Program-made: the position numbers and the translations under genes | The notes under the pieces: generated by a model | What the model was told of the DNA's origin: nothing | The model's input: the letters and a program-made list of their open reading frames with translations, nothing else | The model's database searches: none | Assembly (NCBI RefSeq): GCF_001306175.1 | Contig: NZ_LGKN01000005.1 | Location: 620,001-684,000, forward strand | Direction of reading: 5' to 3' | From: Ardenticatena maritima | GTDB taxonomy: Bacteria > Chloroflexota > Anaerolineae > Ardenticatenales > Ardenticatenaceae | Length of the DNA stretch: 64,000 nucleotides | Shown: piece by piece, positions 8,893 through 17,885 of the stretch | Layout: every line of letters starts with the position of its first letter | Numbering within the stretch: position 1 is the stretch's first letter

Positions 8893-10602
8893 ATGCTCAA
8901 AGATTTGCGCGAATCACTTGAACAACATCCGGTGCCCTTGCTGCGCGCCATTGCCGCCGGCTACAACCTGGACGTCAGCCGCGTGCCGCGCAGTGAATTG
9001 CCGCGCGTGCTCGCCGAGCACATCGCCCATCCCGAAACCGTGGCGTGGGTGCTGGACGTGCTCACGCCGGAAGAGCGCGCCGTGCTCGACCGCCTGATTG
9101 CCGAAGGGGGCGCTTTCCCCGCGCACCGCATCATGCGCGAATACGGCGACATCCGCGAATTGGGGGCGGGACGTTTGGAGCGCGAGCGCCCATGGGAGCA
9201 TCCCATCTCACCGACGGAGCGGCTCTGGTACTTGGGGCTGATTCACATCACGTTTGGCGTGGTGGGCGAATTTCGCGGGCGCATTTGCTACATTCCATCC
9301 GATTTGTTGCCGCTGTTGCCGCCGGTGGAAACGCCGCCCGTGCAGTTTTCGGTCGAAGCGGTTGCCGAACCGCCGCATGTGCGCGCCGCCGGCTTGGCGT
9401 TTGTGGAAGACGCGTTTGTGGTACTCAGCGAATTGCAGCAAAACCCCGCCCCGCCGGTGGATGGACGCTATGTGCCGCCCGAAGTGCTGGCGCGTATCAA
9501 CGAACGCCTGCGCTACCCCGAACCGCACATTGGGCACGAACGCGAAACCCGCCGCCTGGGGTTGCTGTTGCACCTGTTGCGTGCGTTGCATCTCATCGAA
9601 ACCGACCGCCGCGGATTGCTGCGTCCGGCTTTGCCGCGCGTGCGCCGCTGGCTCGAAGCACCGCGCGTGCGCCGTCTCTTTTCATTGCAACGGGCGTGGG
9701 CGGCTGACCAGACATGGAACGAACTGTGGCGTGTGCCCGAACTGCGCTTTGAACGCACCGGCTGGCGCAACGACCCCTTTCAGACGCGCCGCCGTCTCCT
9801 GCACTGGTTGGCACAGGTGCCGTTGGATACGTGGGTGAGCGTGGATTCGTTTGTCGCCGCCGTCAAGCGGGTGGACCCCGATTTTCAGCGCCCGACCGGC
9901 GACTATGAATCCTGGTACATTCGAGACGCGCGCACAGGGCGCTTTTTGCGCGGCTGGGAGTCGTGGGATGAGGTGGAAGGGCGCTTGTTGCGCTATTTTT
10001 TGCGTGGCCCTCTGCAATGGCTGAACATCGTCGAAGTCGGCTACGATGATTCGCCAACCCCGCAGGCTATTGCGTTCCGCATCACGCGCGAAGGGGCGGC
10101 TTTCCTGGGGCACGACGTCGCGTTGCCTGCCCCGCCCCCCCGTCGCCCGGTGCGCATCGAACCGGACGGCGCCATTTTTGTGCCCGAAGGGGCGGACGAT
10201 TGGGAGCGCCTGCACCTGGAACGCTTGAGCGTGCCGATAGAACCGCCGCACCGCTACCGCCTGGACCGTGAGCGCATCATCAACGTCTTGCTGGAAGGGA
10301 GCCACCCCGACCGGATTATCGCCTTCTTGCGGCACACCGCCGACAACGCCCTGCCGCCCGAAGTGGAAGAACAATTTTGGGCGTGGGTCGCCGGCTTCGG
10401 GCGTATGCGTGTGCGCCGCGTTGTTCTGCTGGAAGTGGATAGCCCGGAGTTGTTGGAAGAGGTGCGCCGATTGCCGCATCTGCGCCCCTTCATCCGCGAA
10501 GTGCTCAACCGCCGCACGGTGGTGGTGGATGAAGACCGCGTGGACGACCTGATTGCGGCTTTGCGCCGTGCGGGCTACTTGCCGCGGGTCGAAGAGTGGT
10601 GA
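8893..10602 (+). CDS. Helicase-associated protein with XPB/Ssl2-type C-terminal domain
   Basis: A 569-residue protein of the helicase_C_3 (XPB/Ssl2 C-terminal-like) group seen in Actinobacteria and Chloroflexota. The start region (MLKDLRESLEQHPVPLLRAIA) and following helical winged-helix-like segments resemble the family. The last 100 residues (DRIIAFLRHTADNALPPEVE to LRRAGYLPRV) fit the C-terminal domain. No Walker A or DEAD motif is present, so it is not a helicase itself; members are often DNA-repair or chromatin-type accessory factors of unknown role. The open frame extends upstream to 8668, but that part overlaps the GH2 gene; ATG 8893 follows its stop by 23 bases. Confidence 0.7.
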   Translation: MLKDLRESLEQHPVPLLRAIAAGYNLDVSRVPRSELPRVLAEHIAHPETVAWVLDVLTPEERAVLDRLIAEGGAFPAHRIMREYGDIRELGAGRLERERPWEHPISPTERLWYLGLIHITFGVVGEFRGRICYIPSDLLPLLPPVETPPVQFSVEAVAEPPHVRAAGLAFVEDAFVVLSELQQNPAPPVDGRYVPPEVLARINERLRYPEPHIGHERETRRLGLLLHLLRALHLIETDRRGLLRPALPRVRRWLEAPRVRRLFSLQRAWAADQTWNELWRVPELRFERTGWRNDPFQTRRRLLHWLAQVPLDTWVSVDSFVAAVKRVDPDFQRPTGDYESWYIRDARTGRFLRGWESWDEVEGRLLRYFLRGPLQWLNIVEVGYDDSPTPQAIAFRITREGAAFLGHDVALPAPPPRRPVRIEPDGAIFVPEGADDWERLHLERLSVPIEPPHRYRLDRERIINVLLEGSHPDRIIAFLRHTADNALPPEVEEQFWAWVAGFGRMRVRRVVLLEVDSPELLEEVRRLPHLRPFIREVLNRRTVVVDEDRVDDLIAALRRAGYLPRVEEW

Positions 10603-10608
10603 AACAAA

Positions 10609-10630
10609 ACAGCCCCGCGCGGGGGCTGTT
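10609..10630. terminator. Bidirectional intrinsic terminator
   Basis: ACAGCCCC-GCGCG-GGGGCTGT between convergent genes. The minus-strand read has the better T tract (TTTTGTTT) for the tyrA-like gene; the plus read ends TTTGTGG for the helicase-associated gene. Confidence 0.8.
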
Positions 10631-10662
10631 TGTGGTGCTTTGCGTGTTCCTCAGCGGGGGCG

Positions 10663-11652
10663 TCAATCTTTGCGGCGGCGACGGAAGAACCGCCCGTACA
10701 AGAGTTGTTCCAGGCTGGTGATTTCTTTCGCTTGCCGCATAGCCGTGTCAAACCGCTCGACTTCCTCTTGTTCAACCCCTGTATCCCATTGCTCTTGTTG
10801 TTCCAGAAGTGTAGCAATCATCTGCCGCAGGCGCTCGTGTTGCTCTTGTTCCTCAACGGGGTCGCTTTCAAGGAAGGCTTGCAACAGGCTCAACGTGTCT
10901 TGCAAGGCGTTCACCCAATGGCGCAGGGCGGCGCGGTTGGAGAAGAGCAGCGTGTACAGTTCTTCCACATCGTTGGTCGGCAATGCCGTGAACGCCGCAA
11001 ACGTTTGGTCCACCATCTCGCGCATTTCGCGCCAAGTGGGGGAAGTAAAGATCCGGTGCCCATATGCCACTTTGAGCATGAGCGGGATTTGGCGCATCGC
11101 CGCGACCATCGAATCGTTTTCCTCGGCGCTGATGAAGAGCGGTTCAGCCCCGATGACCTGCACAACGTTTGTGACCAAGTCAAGGGCGGCGCTCTTGGCG
11201 TTGGCCGACGGCACAAGGGCAATGCGTTTGCCTGTGAAAAGTGTCGCCGAGGCGCCGGCCGGACCACGAGAAGGCACGGACACCAGCGGGTTCGTGCTGA
11301 TGAAGTGCACCGTATCGGGCAAAAATTCCGTCGCCCACGCCAGCACCGGCTTTTTCAACTCGGCAACATCCATCACCACCGCGTCGGGGCGCAGGTCTTC
11401 GGCAATGTGCAACAGTGTTTCGCGGATTGCCGACAACGGCGTTGCCAGAATGACGAGGTCGGCGCCTTCAACGGCTTTGGGCAAGTTCCAGTGGGTATGG
11501 TCAAGCGCCCCCATTTTGAGCGCCTGACCGGCGTGTTCGTGTTCAAGGTCGTGTCCGGTGATTTCGACCGACGCCTGGCTGTTTTTCAGCGCCAACCCCA
11601 AAGAGGTGCCAATGGTTCCCGTTCCGATGATACTCACTTTCAATTGACTCAT
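10663..11652 (-). CDS. Prephenate dehydrogenase-like (TyrA-family) NAD(P)-binding protein
   Basis: A 329-residue protein with an N-terminal Rossmann fold (IIGTGTIGTSLGLALK), DVAELKKPVL and the all-helical TyrA C-terminal domain. TyrA enzymes normally carry a catalytic histidine in an HPMAG-type segment; here the equivalent reads STNPLVSVPSRGPAG, with Asn in place of His, so prephenate or arogenate dehydrogenase activity is doubtful. The C-terminus adds about 80 residues rich in Glu and Gln, likely coiled coil. ATG 11652 is chosen (AAAGGAG upstream) over a TTG at 11679. It follows the HD-domain gene by 23 bases. No other aromatic-pathway gene is near. Confidence 0.75.
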   Translation of the reverse strand: MSQLKVSIIGTGTIGTSLGLALKNSQASVEITGHDLEHEHAGQALKMGALDHTHWNLPKAVEGADLVILATPLSAIRETLLHIAEDLRPDAVVMDVAELKKPVLAWATEFLPDTVHFISTNPLVSVPSRGPAGASATLFTGKRIALVPSANAKSAALDLVTNVVQVIGAEPLFISAEENDSMVAAMRQIPLMLKVAYGHRIFTSPTWREMREMVDQTFAAFTALPTNDVEELYTLLFSNRAALRHWVNALQDTLSLLQAFLESDPVEEQEQHERLRQMIATLLEQQEQWDTGVEQEEVERFDTAMRQAKEITSLEQLLYGRFFRRRRKD

Positions 11653-11675
11653 GCGCCTTTGCTCCTTTCGCACAT

Positions 11676-12200
11676 TCAATTCGCGTCATCTACCGCTTGC
11701 AAAGCGGCAAGGTGTTCGTGCAAGTGTGGCGGGCACTCGCGCCCGTCCTGGTGGGCGCGGATGAGCGCGACCACATCGGCGTGAGCGCCGGCGTGCGCCG
11801 CCATCTCGGCGCCGATTGCCGGGTGGTGGGCTAATCGTACCAGCGGTTGCCGCCAGCGCGCAACCGGCGCCGTGCGGTCTGCCAGCGTTTCCAGCAGGCG
11901 GGGGGCGAACCGTTTCAGCAAGACGTAGAGCACACGGTAGACAATCGGCACGCCCCCGGCTTTGCCGACATCGTGCAGCAAGGCGGCTTGCAGAAGAATG
12001 GGGTCATCGTAGCCTTGTCGCATCAACGCCCGACAGACGCGCGCGGCGTGCGCCTGGTCGCTGGGCGACATGCCCCGAAACAGCGCCATGAGCGGCGGCG
12101 GCAGCAGGGCGGCTGCCAGGGCGTCATCGTCCGCCGCTGGGCGATCGAGCAGGTGGCGAACCACTTGCTGAATGCGATAGAGCCAGCGCGCCCGGTTCAT
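11676..12200 (-). CDS. Small HD-domain phosphohydrolase-like protein
   Basis: A 174-residue protein with a central HD motif (LLQAALLHDVGKAGG) and further conserved His residues (RLAHHPAIG, IRAHQDG), as in metal-dependent phosphohydrolases that act on nucleotides or lipid phosphates. The substrate cannot be told. The gene begins 3 bases after the M50 protease gene and is followed closely by the TyrA-like gene, so the three form a short operon. Confidence 0.75.
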   Translation of the reverse strand: MNRARWLYRIQQVVRHLLDRPAADDDALAAALLPPPLMALFRGMSPSDQAHAARVCRALMRQGYDDPILLQAALLHDVGKAGGVPIVYRVLYVLLKRFAPRLLETLADRTAPVARWRQPLVRLAHHPAIGAEMAAHAGAHADVVALIRAHQDGRECPPHLHEHLAALQAVDDAN

Positions 12201-12203
12201 AGG

Positions 12204-12842
12204 CTACCCAAGCAACAGGGTGAGAATGAGACGAATGGGCGGGCTGATGAGCATGCCAAGAATGTCCAGCCCAATGAAACGGGGCAGGAAAATCAACACC
12301 AACAGCAACAATGGCCCCATCTCCTGAATGCGCTGGTACTGGAGCATCCACGCCGGCGGGATGAAAAAAGCCAACACCTTCGAGCCGTCAAGCGGCGCAA
12401 GCGGAATGAGGTTGAAAACCGCCAGCACCACGTTGAGTAAAATCACGTTCCAGTATATCAAGCCAAGGCTGGGAATGAGACGCCCCCCTTGCGTGGCGAG
12501 GTCAACCACGCCCAGGCGCAAGGGAAGAGCGAACAGAATCGCCAGCACGATATTCGAGAGCGGTCCCGCCGCCGCCACCAGTGCCAGCCCACGCACGCCC
12601 CCCGGCAAGTAGCGCGGGTTGCTGTTGACGGGTTTCCCCCAGCCAAAGCCGGCGATGAAGAACAAAAGCGTGCCCAGCGGGTCGAGGTGAGCACGCGGAT
12701 TGAGCGTGACGCGCCCTTCGCGGCGTGGTGTGGGGTCGCCCATCTGGTCGGCAACCCACGCATGGGCAAATTCGTGCACCGTAATCGCAAGCACAACCGC
12801 GATGGCAACAGCGATGAATTCGGCAACGGAATTGACAAACAA
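12204..12842 (-). CDS. M50-family site-2 protease-like zinc metalloprotease
   Basis: A membrane protein of 212 residues related to the YwhC/Rip3-like site-2 protease branch. The zinc site HEFAHAW lies in the first transmembrane helix (about residue 22) and the second metal motif (NLIPLAPLDGSKV) near residue 150. The segment RVTLNPRAHLDPLGTLLFF is typical of this group. It probably cleaves transmembrane substrates. The open frame extends to 12962, but TTG at 12842 is the likely start: AAAGGAG stands eight bases before it and the preceding 40 codons show no family similarity. A TATACT box lies 40 bases upstream. Confidence 0.85.
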   Translation of the reverse strand: MFVNSVAEFIAVAIAVVLAITVHEFAHAWVADQMGDPTPRREGRVTLNPRAHLDPLGTLLFFIAGFGWGKPVNSNPRYLPGGVRGLALVAAAGPLSNIVLAILFALPLRLGVVDLATQGGRLIPSLGLIYWNVILLNVVLAVFNLIPLAPLDGSKVLAFFIPPAWMLQYQRIQEMGPLLLLVLIFLPRFIGLDILGMLISPPIRLILTLLLG

Positions 12843-12881
12843 GGCCGCGCTCCTTTGGCTTCGATTGGGTTTGCGCCTCAA

Positions 12882-12887
12882 AGTATA
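12882..12887 (-). promoter_or_regulatory. Extended -10 promoter of the M50 protease operon
   Basis: Minus strand TGTTATACT: an extended -10 (TG-N-TATACT) about 40 bases before the TTG start. No good -35 is visible, as expected for this type. Confidence 0.5.
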
Positions 12888-12995
12888 ACACACATTGGGA
12901 AAATTCCAGCGCGTGGGGTGTGGGTGAAGCGTGCTTTGGCGTAGGGCACGCCGGGGGGGCAAGCGGTGCGCTTCTGTGCAGAGAGGGGCGTGCGG

Positions 12996-13442
12996 CTACC
13001 AGACGGCGCGCACTGCTTCTTGCAGCGCGGGGGTGAGGAGCACCAGCATGTCATGCACACGTTCCAGCAGCAGACCGACGAAAAACCAAACGGGGGCGTA
13101 ATCGAAGCGAATCAGCCCGTGCAGGTGCCAGCGTGCCCGTTTGCTGTAATCCCAGGGGCATGCGCCGGTCAGGCGGCGCAACAGCCAGCCGCTGGCGTAC
13201 TCCACGGTGAAGAACCCCAGCATGTACGCCAGCCCGCGCACGCCCCAGGGCAAGGGGCGCAGCAGATTGTGCGCCGGCTCGAACAGCGGGGCAATCAAGC
13301 CGTAGATGGGAAACATCCAGAGGTAGGTTGTGCCGCGCAAGTCCCAACGGCGATTGTAGCCGCTGACCTTGTCGTGCAGCGCCGTCCACACAATTTCACC
13401 ACACCATCCCAGCATGCCGTAGATGAAAAAACGCGTCCACAT
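12996..13442 (-). CDS. Small integral membrane protein, putative ABC_trans_CmpB-like
   Basis: A 148-residue protein with about four transmembrane segments. The N-terminus FFIYGMLGWCGEIVWTAL and the WMFPIYGL-LFEP stretch resemble the ABC_trans_CmpB family (PF06541), whose transporter role is unproven. It starts 9 bases after the patatin gene ends and shares its direction. No ATPase partner is adjacent, so transport is not supported by context. Confidence 0.6.
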   Translation of the reverse strand: MWTRFFIYGMLGWCGEIVWTALHDKVSGYNRRWDLRGTTYLWMFPIYGLIAPLFEPAHNLLRPLPWGVRGLAYMLGFFTVEYASGWLLRRLTGACPWDYSKRARWHLHGLIRFDYAPVWFFVGLLLERVHDMLVLLTPALQEAVRAVW

Positions 13443-13451
13443 GGCAACGAA

Positions 13452-14411
13452 TCAGGGGCGTGCGTTGCGCGTCTCCGGCGAAGAAGCCGCGTTGCGCCGC
13501 ATCCAGGCGGTTGTTTTGCGGAACATGCTTGCCGTCTTGACGGAAAGCGTTTCGGCGAGACGGTCGCGCAGGCGTTGCTGAGGTGGGGTGAGTTGGTATG
13601 GGTCGGCTTCGAGTGCGCGGCGGGTGATATTGCGCCCTTCGGCAATCAGGCGCGAGGTTTGGCTGAAATCCCACGGTGCAAGCGTCATTTCCACGCGCAG
13701 GTCAATGGTGCGCAGGCGCACATTGCCCAGCATGGCGGCGTGTTCCAGGTCGGCTTCCACGTGCCGCCAAATCAACACCGAGACGGCGCGGTTCATGATG
13801 CCTACCAGTGAGCGCAGTTGTTCGCCGGGCGTGTGGGGGTTAGCCAGGTTGAGCGCGATAATCTCCGTTGCGCCTCGCTCAATGGCGACGCGCACGGGCA
13901 AGTCGGCCACCGCGCCGCCGTCAATCAAGCGCCGCCCTTCGTACACCCAAGGGGGGTGCAGAGGGGGCAATGCGGTGCTCGCCATGAGCGCGTCCACAAT
14001 GGGGTCGTCCGGGTTGTCGCCAAAGACAACTTGCCGCCCTGTTTCCAGGTCGGTGGCGACGGCGTAGGCGGGGATGCGCAGGTCGCCAAAGCGCTTGGCG
14101 GGTGTGTGCTTCTGCAAGAAGGCGAACCAGTTGGCGTTGGAAAAGAGCCCCTCGCGCCCGCGGATGGTGTTCCAGAGCGCCGTCAGGTGTGTGCCGGGGT
14201 ACAGGTCATCCTTGCGGACGCGCCGCCAGATGTCGGCGAGCCGATACGCGCCGCGAGGAGTGGGGTCTACTGCCAGGAAGGCGGCGTTGACCGCGCCCAC
14301 AGATGTGCCCACAAGCATATCGGGCACGATGCCCGCTTCGAGCAGAATTTGCAGCGCTCCGACTTGCAACGCGCCGCGATTACCTCCGCCACTGAGTACG
14401 AATGCTAACAT
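13452..14411 (-). CDS. Patatin-like phospholipase (RssA/YchK type)
   Basis: A 319-residue patatin-family lipid acyl hydrolase. All elements of the Ser-Asp dyad fold are present: oxyanion loop SGGGNRGALQVG at residue 7, nucleophile elbow GTSVGA near residue 36, and LIDGGAVADLPV carrying the catalytic Asp. No signal peptide is seen, so it is probably cytoplasmic and acts on membrane lipids. AAGGAAGG precedes the ATG. It leads a pair with the membrane protein downstream. Confidence 0.88.
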   Translation of the reverse strand: MLAFVLSGGGNRGALQVGALQILLEAGIVPDMLVGTSVGAVNAAFLAVDPTPRGAYRLADIWRRVRKDDLYPGTHLTALWNTIRGREGLFSNANWFAFLQKHTPAKRFGDLRIPAYAVATDLETGRQVVFGDNPDDPIVDALMASTALPPLHPPWVYEGRRLIDGGAVADLPVRVAIERGATEIIALNLANPHTPGEQLRSLVGIMNRAVSVLIWRHVEADLEHAAMLGNVRLRTIDLRVEMTLAPWDFSQTSRLIAEGRNITRRALEADPYQLTPPQQRLRDRLAETLSVKTASMFRKTTAWMRRNAASSPETRNARP

Positions 14412-14433
14412 GGCAACAACCTTCCTTCTTGGT

Positions 14434-14469
14434 GGCTGGTCAGGGGAAGGCTCATCCCCTTGACCAGCC
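14434..14469. other. Strong stem-loop between isochorismatase and patatin genes
   Basis: GGCTGGTCA-GGGGA pairs with TCCCC-(T)-TGACCAGCC around a 7-base loop. There is no T tract on either strand, so it is more likely an mRNA processing or stability element, or a Rho-assisted end, than an intrinsic terminator. Confidence 0.5.
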
Positions 14470-14510
14470 GATGCCGTTCATGATTGAGATGCGTTGACGC
14501 TTGGGTGTAC

Positions 14511-15131
14511 TTACGTAAACGCAATATCATCCACGCTTTTGGTGACGCTCCCAGTGTAGAGCCAGGAGACTTGCCGCAAGGTGAGCGCCTGGTCAAAGTC
14601 GTTCAGCGCCGAGACGCCGTCAGCAGGCACAACGATGTTGTACCAGCGCAAGCCGGCCGAGGCGGCGGTGTGCAACACGCAGATGCTCGACACCGTGCCC
14701 ACAATGACCACGTTTTCAACGCCCCACACACGCAAGAAGTGGTCGAGCCAGGTGCCGTAGAAGCCATCGTAGCGGTTCTTCTGGCAAATGAGTTCGCCCT
14801 CTTGCGGTTTGAGTTCTTCGATGATTTCCCACCCCCACGTGTTGGCGCGGCAGTGTTCCGGCCAGATTTGCCATTCAGGGTCGCCGTCGAAGTGCGTGTC
14901 TTGCGTAAAGACGACTTTGACGCCGGCGCTACGCGCGCGTTCCAGCAGGCGCTGGATGTTGGGCACCGTTTCAATCGCGGCGGGCACGACCAATGTGCCG
15001 CCTTCTTTCACAAAATCGTTTTGCATATCCACGATGATGAGCGCCGTCTTGTCGGCGGGGAGTTCAACACGTTCTTTGAACGCAATTTCGGGCACAGCGA
15101 CGGTTTCGCCGGGAACAAATTGGATGCTCAT
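14511..15131 (-). CDS. Isochorismatase-family cysteine hydrolase
   Basis: A 206-residue member of the isochorismatase/nicotinamidase superfamily. The catalytic triad is visible: Asp in ALIIVDMQNDFV (near residue 35), Lys in CQKNRYDGFYGT, and Cys in VGTVSSICVLHTA. The family hydrolyses amides or vinyl ethers (nicotinamide, isochorismate, ureidoacrylate); specificity is not readable here. It stands alone, with about 90 bases of intergenic DNA on each side and GGAGG before the ATG. Confidence 0.88.
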   Translation of the reverse strand: MSIQFVPGETVAVPEIAFKERVELPADKTALIIVDMQNDFVKEGGTLVVPAAIETVPNIQRLLERARSAGVKVVFTQDTHFDGDPEWQIWPEHCRANTWGWEIIEELKPQEGELICQKNRYDGFYGTWLDHFLRVWGVENVVIVGTVSSICVLHTAASAGLRWYNIVVPADGVSALNDFDQALTLRQVSWLYTGSVTKSVDDIAFT

Positions 15132-15225
15132 AGCCGCCTCCTCCTTGATTGTCCTGGTCGGGTCGGTACGGCGCTTTTATTGTGGCGACTCTTGCGTATC
15201 CTGTCAAGTAAGTGTGAAAAAGACA

Positions 15226-16077
15226 CTAAGCGTTTTCCGCCAGAATGCGCTCCCAAGCGTCGCGCACGTCGCCTTGCAGGGCTTCGGCGTAAGGCGTGGG
15301 GTCGTAGCCCAGCAAAAGCGCCCGCACGGCGGCGACAAGCGTGGCGATGTCGCTGGCGTTTTGCTCGGCGGCGCTCCGTTGAACGTCGAGCAAAGCGGTT
15401 GCCAGTTGCTGCGCGAGCGTTTCATCGCCGCTGCGGCGCACAAATTGCGTGTTGTGAATCAGGCGGTCCAGCAGGGCTTGCCGCGCGACGGTGTTCATAT
15501 CCTCGCCGACACTCACCAGGTAGAGCACGGTTTGCCAGACTGATGCGTAGGGTTCGGCGGCGGGGGGCGGCAGGGTGCGGGCGTCGGCGCCGCCCAGGAG
15601 CGCGCGCAAGTTTTCAAAGAAGGGCAATGCGTCGGCGCGGGCTGAATCGGGCAGTTGGGTTTCGATGTTGATGATGGTTGCGGCGAGTTTGCGGGCTGGT
15701 TCGGGGTCTTTGTGCTTGGCGGCGGCGACGACGGCGGCCACCAGTTGCGCCAGGGTTTGCTGGCTGATGGGGGCTTCCGGCGCGGGGGCTGGCGCGCCGG
15801 TTTCGCGCAGCATTTGGCGTAGGGCGCGCGCAAAGGGTGTGGGCAGCGCGCGGATGGTCGCGTCGTCGGGGAGTGTACCGCGCAGCCACGCTGCCAGCAC
15901 GCCGAAAAAGTGCGCCACCGTGGGTGATTCGTCGCGGATGTCGGCGCGCAGCGTGTCGAGTTGCTCCGCCAGCGCTTCGCGGCGTGCCGTATCATCGTCG
16001 CGTATGGCTTCGACGGTGGCGCTGCATACGATGTTGAGCAGTTGGGCGAGTTCGTTGGCTTCGTTCATCGTCCTCAT
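15226..16077 (-). CDS. Hypothetical helical protein
   Basis: 283 residues, rich in Ala and Leu, almost wholly helical, with a proline-rich break (APAPAPEAPIS) near residue 98 and another near 170. No recognised domain, signal peptide or transmembrane segment. Codon use matches its neighbours and the frame is well coupled to the ABC permease gene 53 bases upstream, so it is a real gene. ATG 16068, three codons in, is an alternative start. Function unknown. Confidence 0.6.
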   Translation of the reverse strand: MRTMNEANELAQLLNIVCSATVEAIRDDDTARREALAEQLDTLRADIRDESPTVAHFFGVLAAWLRGTLPDDATIRALPTPFARALRQMLRETGAPAPAPEAPISQQTLAQLVAAVVAAAKHKDPEPARKLAATIINIETQLPDSARADALPFFENLRALLGGADARTLPPPAAEPYASVWQTVLYLVSVGEDMNTVARQALLDRLIHNTQFVRRSGDETLAQQLATALLDVQRSAAEQNASDIATLVAAVRALLLGYDPTPYAEALQGDVRDAWERILAENA

Positions 16078-16129
16078 GGTCTGTTCGGCTTCTTTCCTGA
16101 TGTGGGTCGATGCTGAGAATTGTTGGCGT

Positions 16130-16930
16130 TTACGTCCAGCGTGTCAAAATGCGCTCCGTGTCGAACAGGGCGACGTTGATGCCCAACAGCACAATGTCGA
16201 GCACGATTGCGCCGGCAATCGCAAGCAGCATGAGCCACGTATCGAAGATGAGCCAGCCCAGCGCTTGCCCCACGAAGAGCGCCACCACCGGCAACACCAC
16301 CAGCCCCCCGACTTGTTGCGCGGCGCGCACATCGTTTGCCCGTGTGGAGACAATCATGCCGCCGCCCAGCCCAAACAGCGCCACGAAGGGCGCCAGTACA
16401 AAAATCATGAGCAGGCTGGCGGTGTCCAGCAGGTAGGGGCGCAGGCGCGCGTCCAGGAAGAAGGTGATGATGAAAATGTAGAGCACATAGCCCAGCCAGG
16501 TGGTGAGCATGGGAATGACAACAGCCGCTATGCTTTTGCCCAGCAGAAGTTCTTGCGGGCGGATGGGCGTGGTGAGCACAGGTTCCAGGGTGCGGTTGCG
16601 CTTTTCGCCCACAATGGCATAGGTGGCAATGTTGAGCGCCCCAACCACGGGAATGAGCAGGAACATCATGCTGAACATGCGCAACATGACGACCGCGACC
16701 TGCAAATCGGGCGAGAGGGCGGCCAGTTCGGGGATGGCGGCGGTGAAACGGCTCACGAGTTCGACCGTGTCGCGGTCGAGGGCTTCTTCGGCGCCCATAC
16801 TGCGCACGGTGATGATGGGAATCACCATTGTGACGAGCAGGGGGATGAGCATAGCCGACCAGATCATGCGCTGGCGAGCGAGTTCGTGCCATTCTTTGGT
16901 GAGGACGGCGCGGACATAGTGCCATCTCAT
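16130..16930 (-). CDS. ABC-2 type transporter permease
   Basis: A 266-residue membrane permease with six predicted transmembrane helices and the ABC-2 signature region YAIVGEKRNRTLEPVLTTPI, which leads into the coupling helix. It overlaps the end of the ATPase gene by 4 bases. Together they form an exporter of the NatAB/drug-export style; the substrate is unknown. Confidence 0.88.
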   Translation of the reverse strand: MRWHYVRAVLTKEWHELARQRMIWSAMLIPLLVTMVIPIITVRSMGAEEALDRDTVELVSRFTAAIPELAALSPDLQVAVVMLRMFSMMFLLIPVVGALNIATYAIVGEKRNRTLEPVLTTPIRPQELLLGKSIAAVVIPMLTTWLGYVLYIFIITFFLDARLRPYLLDTASLLMIFVLAPFVALFGLGGGMIVSTRANDVRAAQQVGGLVVLPVVALFVGQALGWLIFDTWLMLLAIAGAIVLDIVLLGINVALFDTERILTRWT

Positions 16931-17874
16931 ACCGCTTCCTCCTCTGTATCACCAACCAGTTGCAGATACACGTCTTCAAGGGAGACACGGTCTTCTTCCA
17001 CCCAGCGAATTTTTGCCCCTGCTTGTACCAGCGCTTCGATGAGGGCGGGGTTCTGTTCCTCGGGCGATTCGACTTGCACAAGCAACGTGTTCTCAGATGA
17101 AGCGGCGACATGGCGCACAAAGGGCAACGCTTGCACGATTTCAAGCGCCTGCGGACACGGCGCCGAGCATTCGATACGCACACGCCGCCCGTACAGCCGC
17201 AAGCGCAGCGCCTCGGGCGTGTCTATGACCAGCAAGCGTGTACGCAGGACGGCGATGCGGTCGGCAAGGCGTTCGGCTTCATCCAGGTTGTGCGTGGTGA
17301 GCAGAATGGTGCGCCCTTGCGTTTTCAGGTCGAGCAGGAGTTCGCGGATGCGACGTGTGGCGGCGGGGTCAAGTCCGCTGGTTGGCTCGTCCAGAAAGAG
17401 GATGTCGGGTTCGTGGAGCAGGGCGCGCGCCAATGCCAGCCGCTGGCGCATTCCTTTGGAGAATGTGCCCACGCGCTCATGGCGGCGGTCCCACAATTCC
17501 ACCAGGCGCAAGTAGGTTTCGATGGCGCTCTCGGCGTTGCGCACGTTGTAGAGCGCGGCGAAGAAGCGCAGGTTTTCAAGCGCGCTGAGGGTTTCATAGA
17601 GACCGGGCGTCTCGGTGAGCACCCCCACGCGGGCGCGTGCTTGCTCGGCTTGGCTTCGGCGGCGCATGTCGTAGCCCAATACGTGGACTGTGCCCTCGGT
17701 GGGGGCTAAAAGCCCCAGCAACAGGCGGATGGTGGTTGTTTTCCCCGCTCCGTTGGGTCCGAGCAGCGCCAGCACTTCGCCGCGTTTGACGTGGAGACTC
17801 AGGTCTTCCACGGCGGTGACGCCGTCAAAGCGTTTGGTGAGGTGCGATGTTTCAATCAGAAAGGATACACTCAT
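16927..17874 (-). CDS. ABC transporter ATP-binding protein (ABC-2 export type)
   Basis: A 315-residue ATPase that powers the adjacent permease. Walker A is LGPNGAGKTTTIRL, the signature is FSKGMRQRLALARAL, Walker B is ILFLDEPTSGLDP, and the switch histidine is in ILLTTHNLDEA. A C-terminal regulatory region of about 100 residues follows. The frame is open to 17910, but ATG 17874 is preferred because it has GAGGG upstream and lies just after the HAD gene stop. Confidence 0.92.
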   Translation of the reverse strand: MSVSFLIETSHLTKRFDGVTAVEDLSLHVKRGEVLALLGPNGAGKTTTIRLLLGLLAPTEGTVHVLGYDMRRRSQAEQARARVGVLTETPGLYETLSALENLRFFAALYNVRNAESAIETYLRLVELWDRRHERVGTFSKGMRQRLALARALLHEPDILFLDEPTSGLDPAATRRIRELLLDLKTQGRTILLTTHNLDEAERLADRIAVLRTRLLVIDTPEALRLRLYGRRVRIECSAPCPQALEIVQALPFVRHVAASSENTLLVQVESPEEQNPALIEALVQAGAKIRWVEEDRVSLEDVYLQLVGDTEEEAV

Positions 17875-17885
17875 GGTGGATGCCC

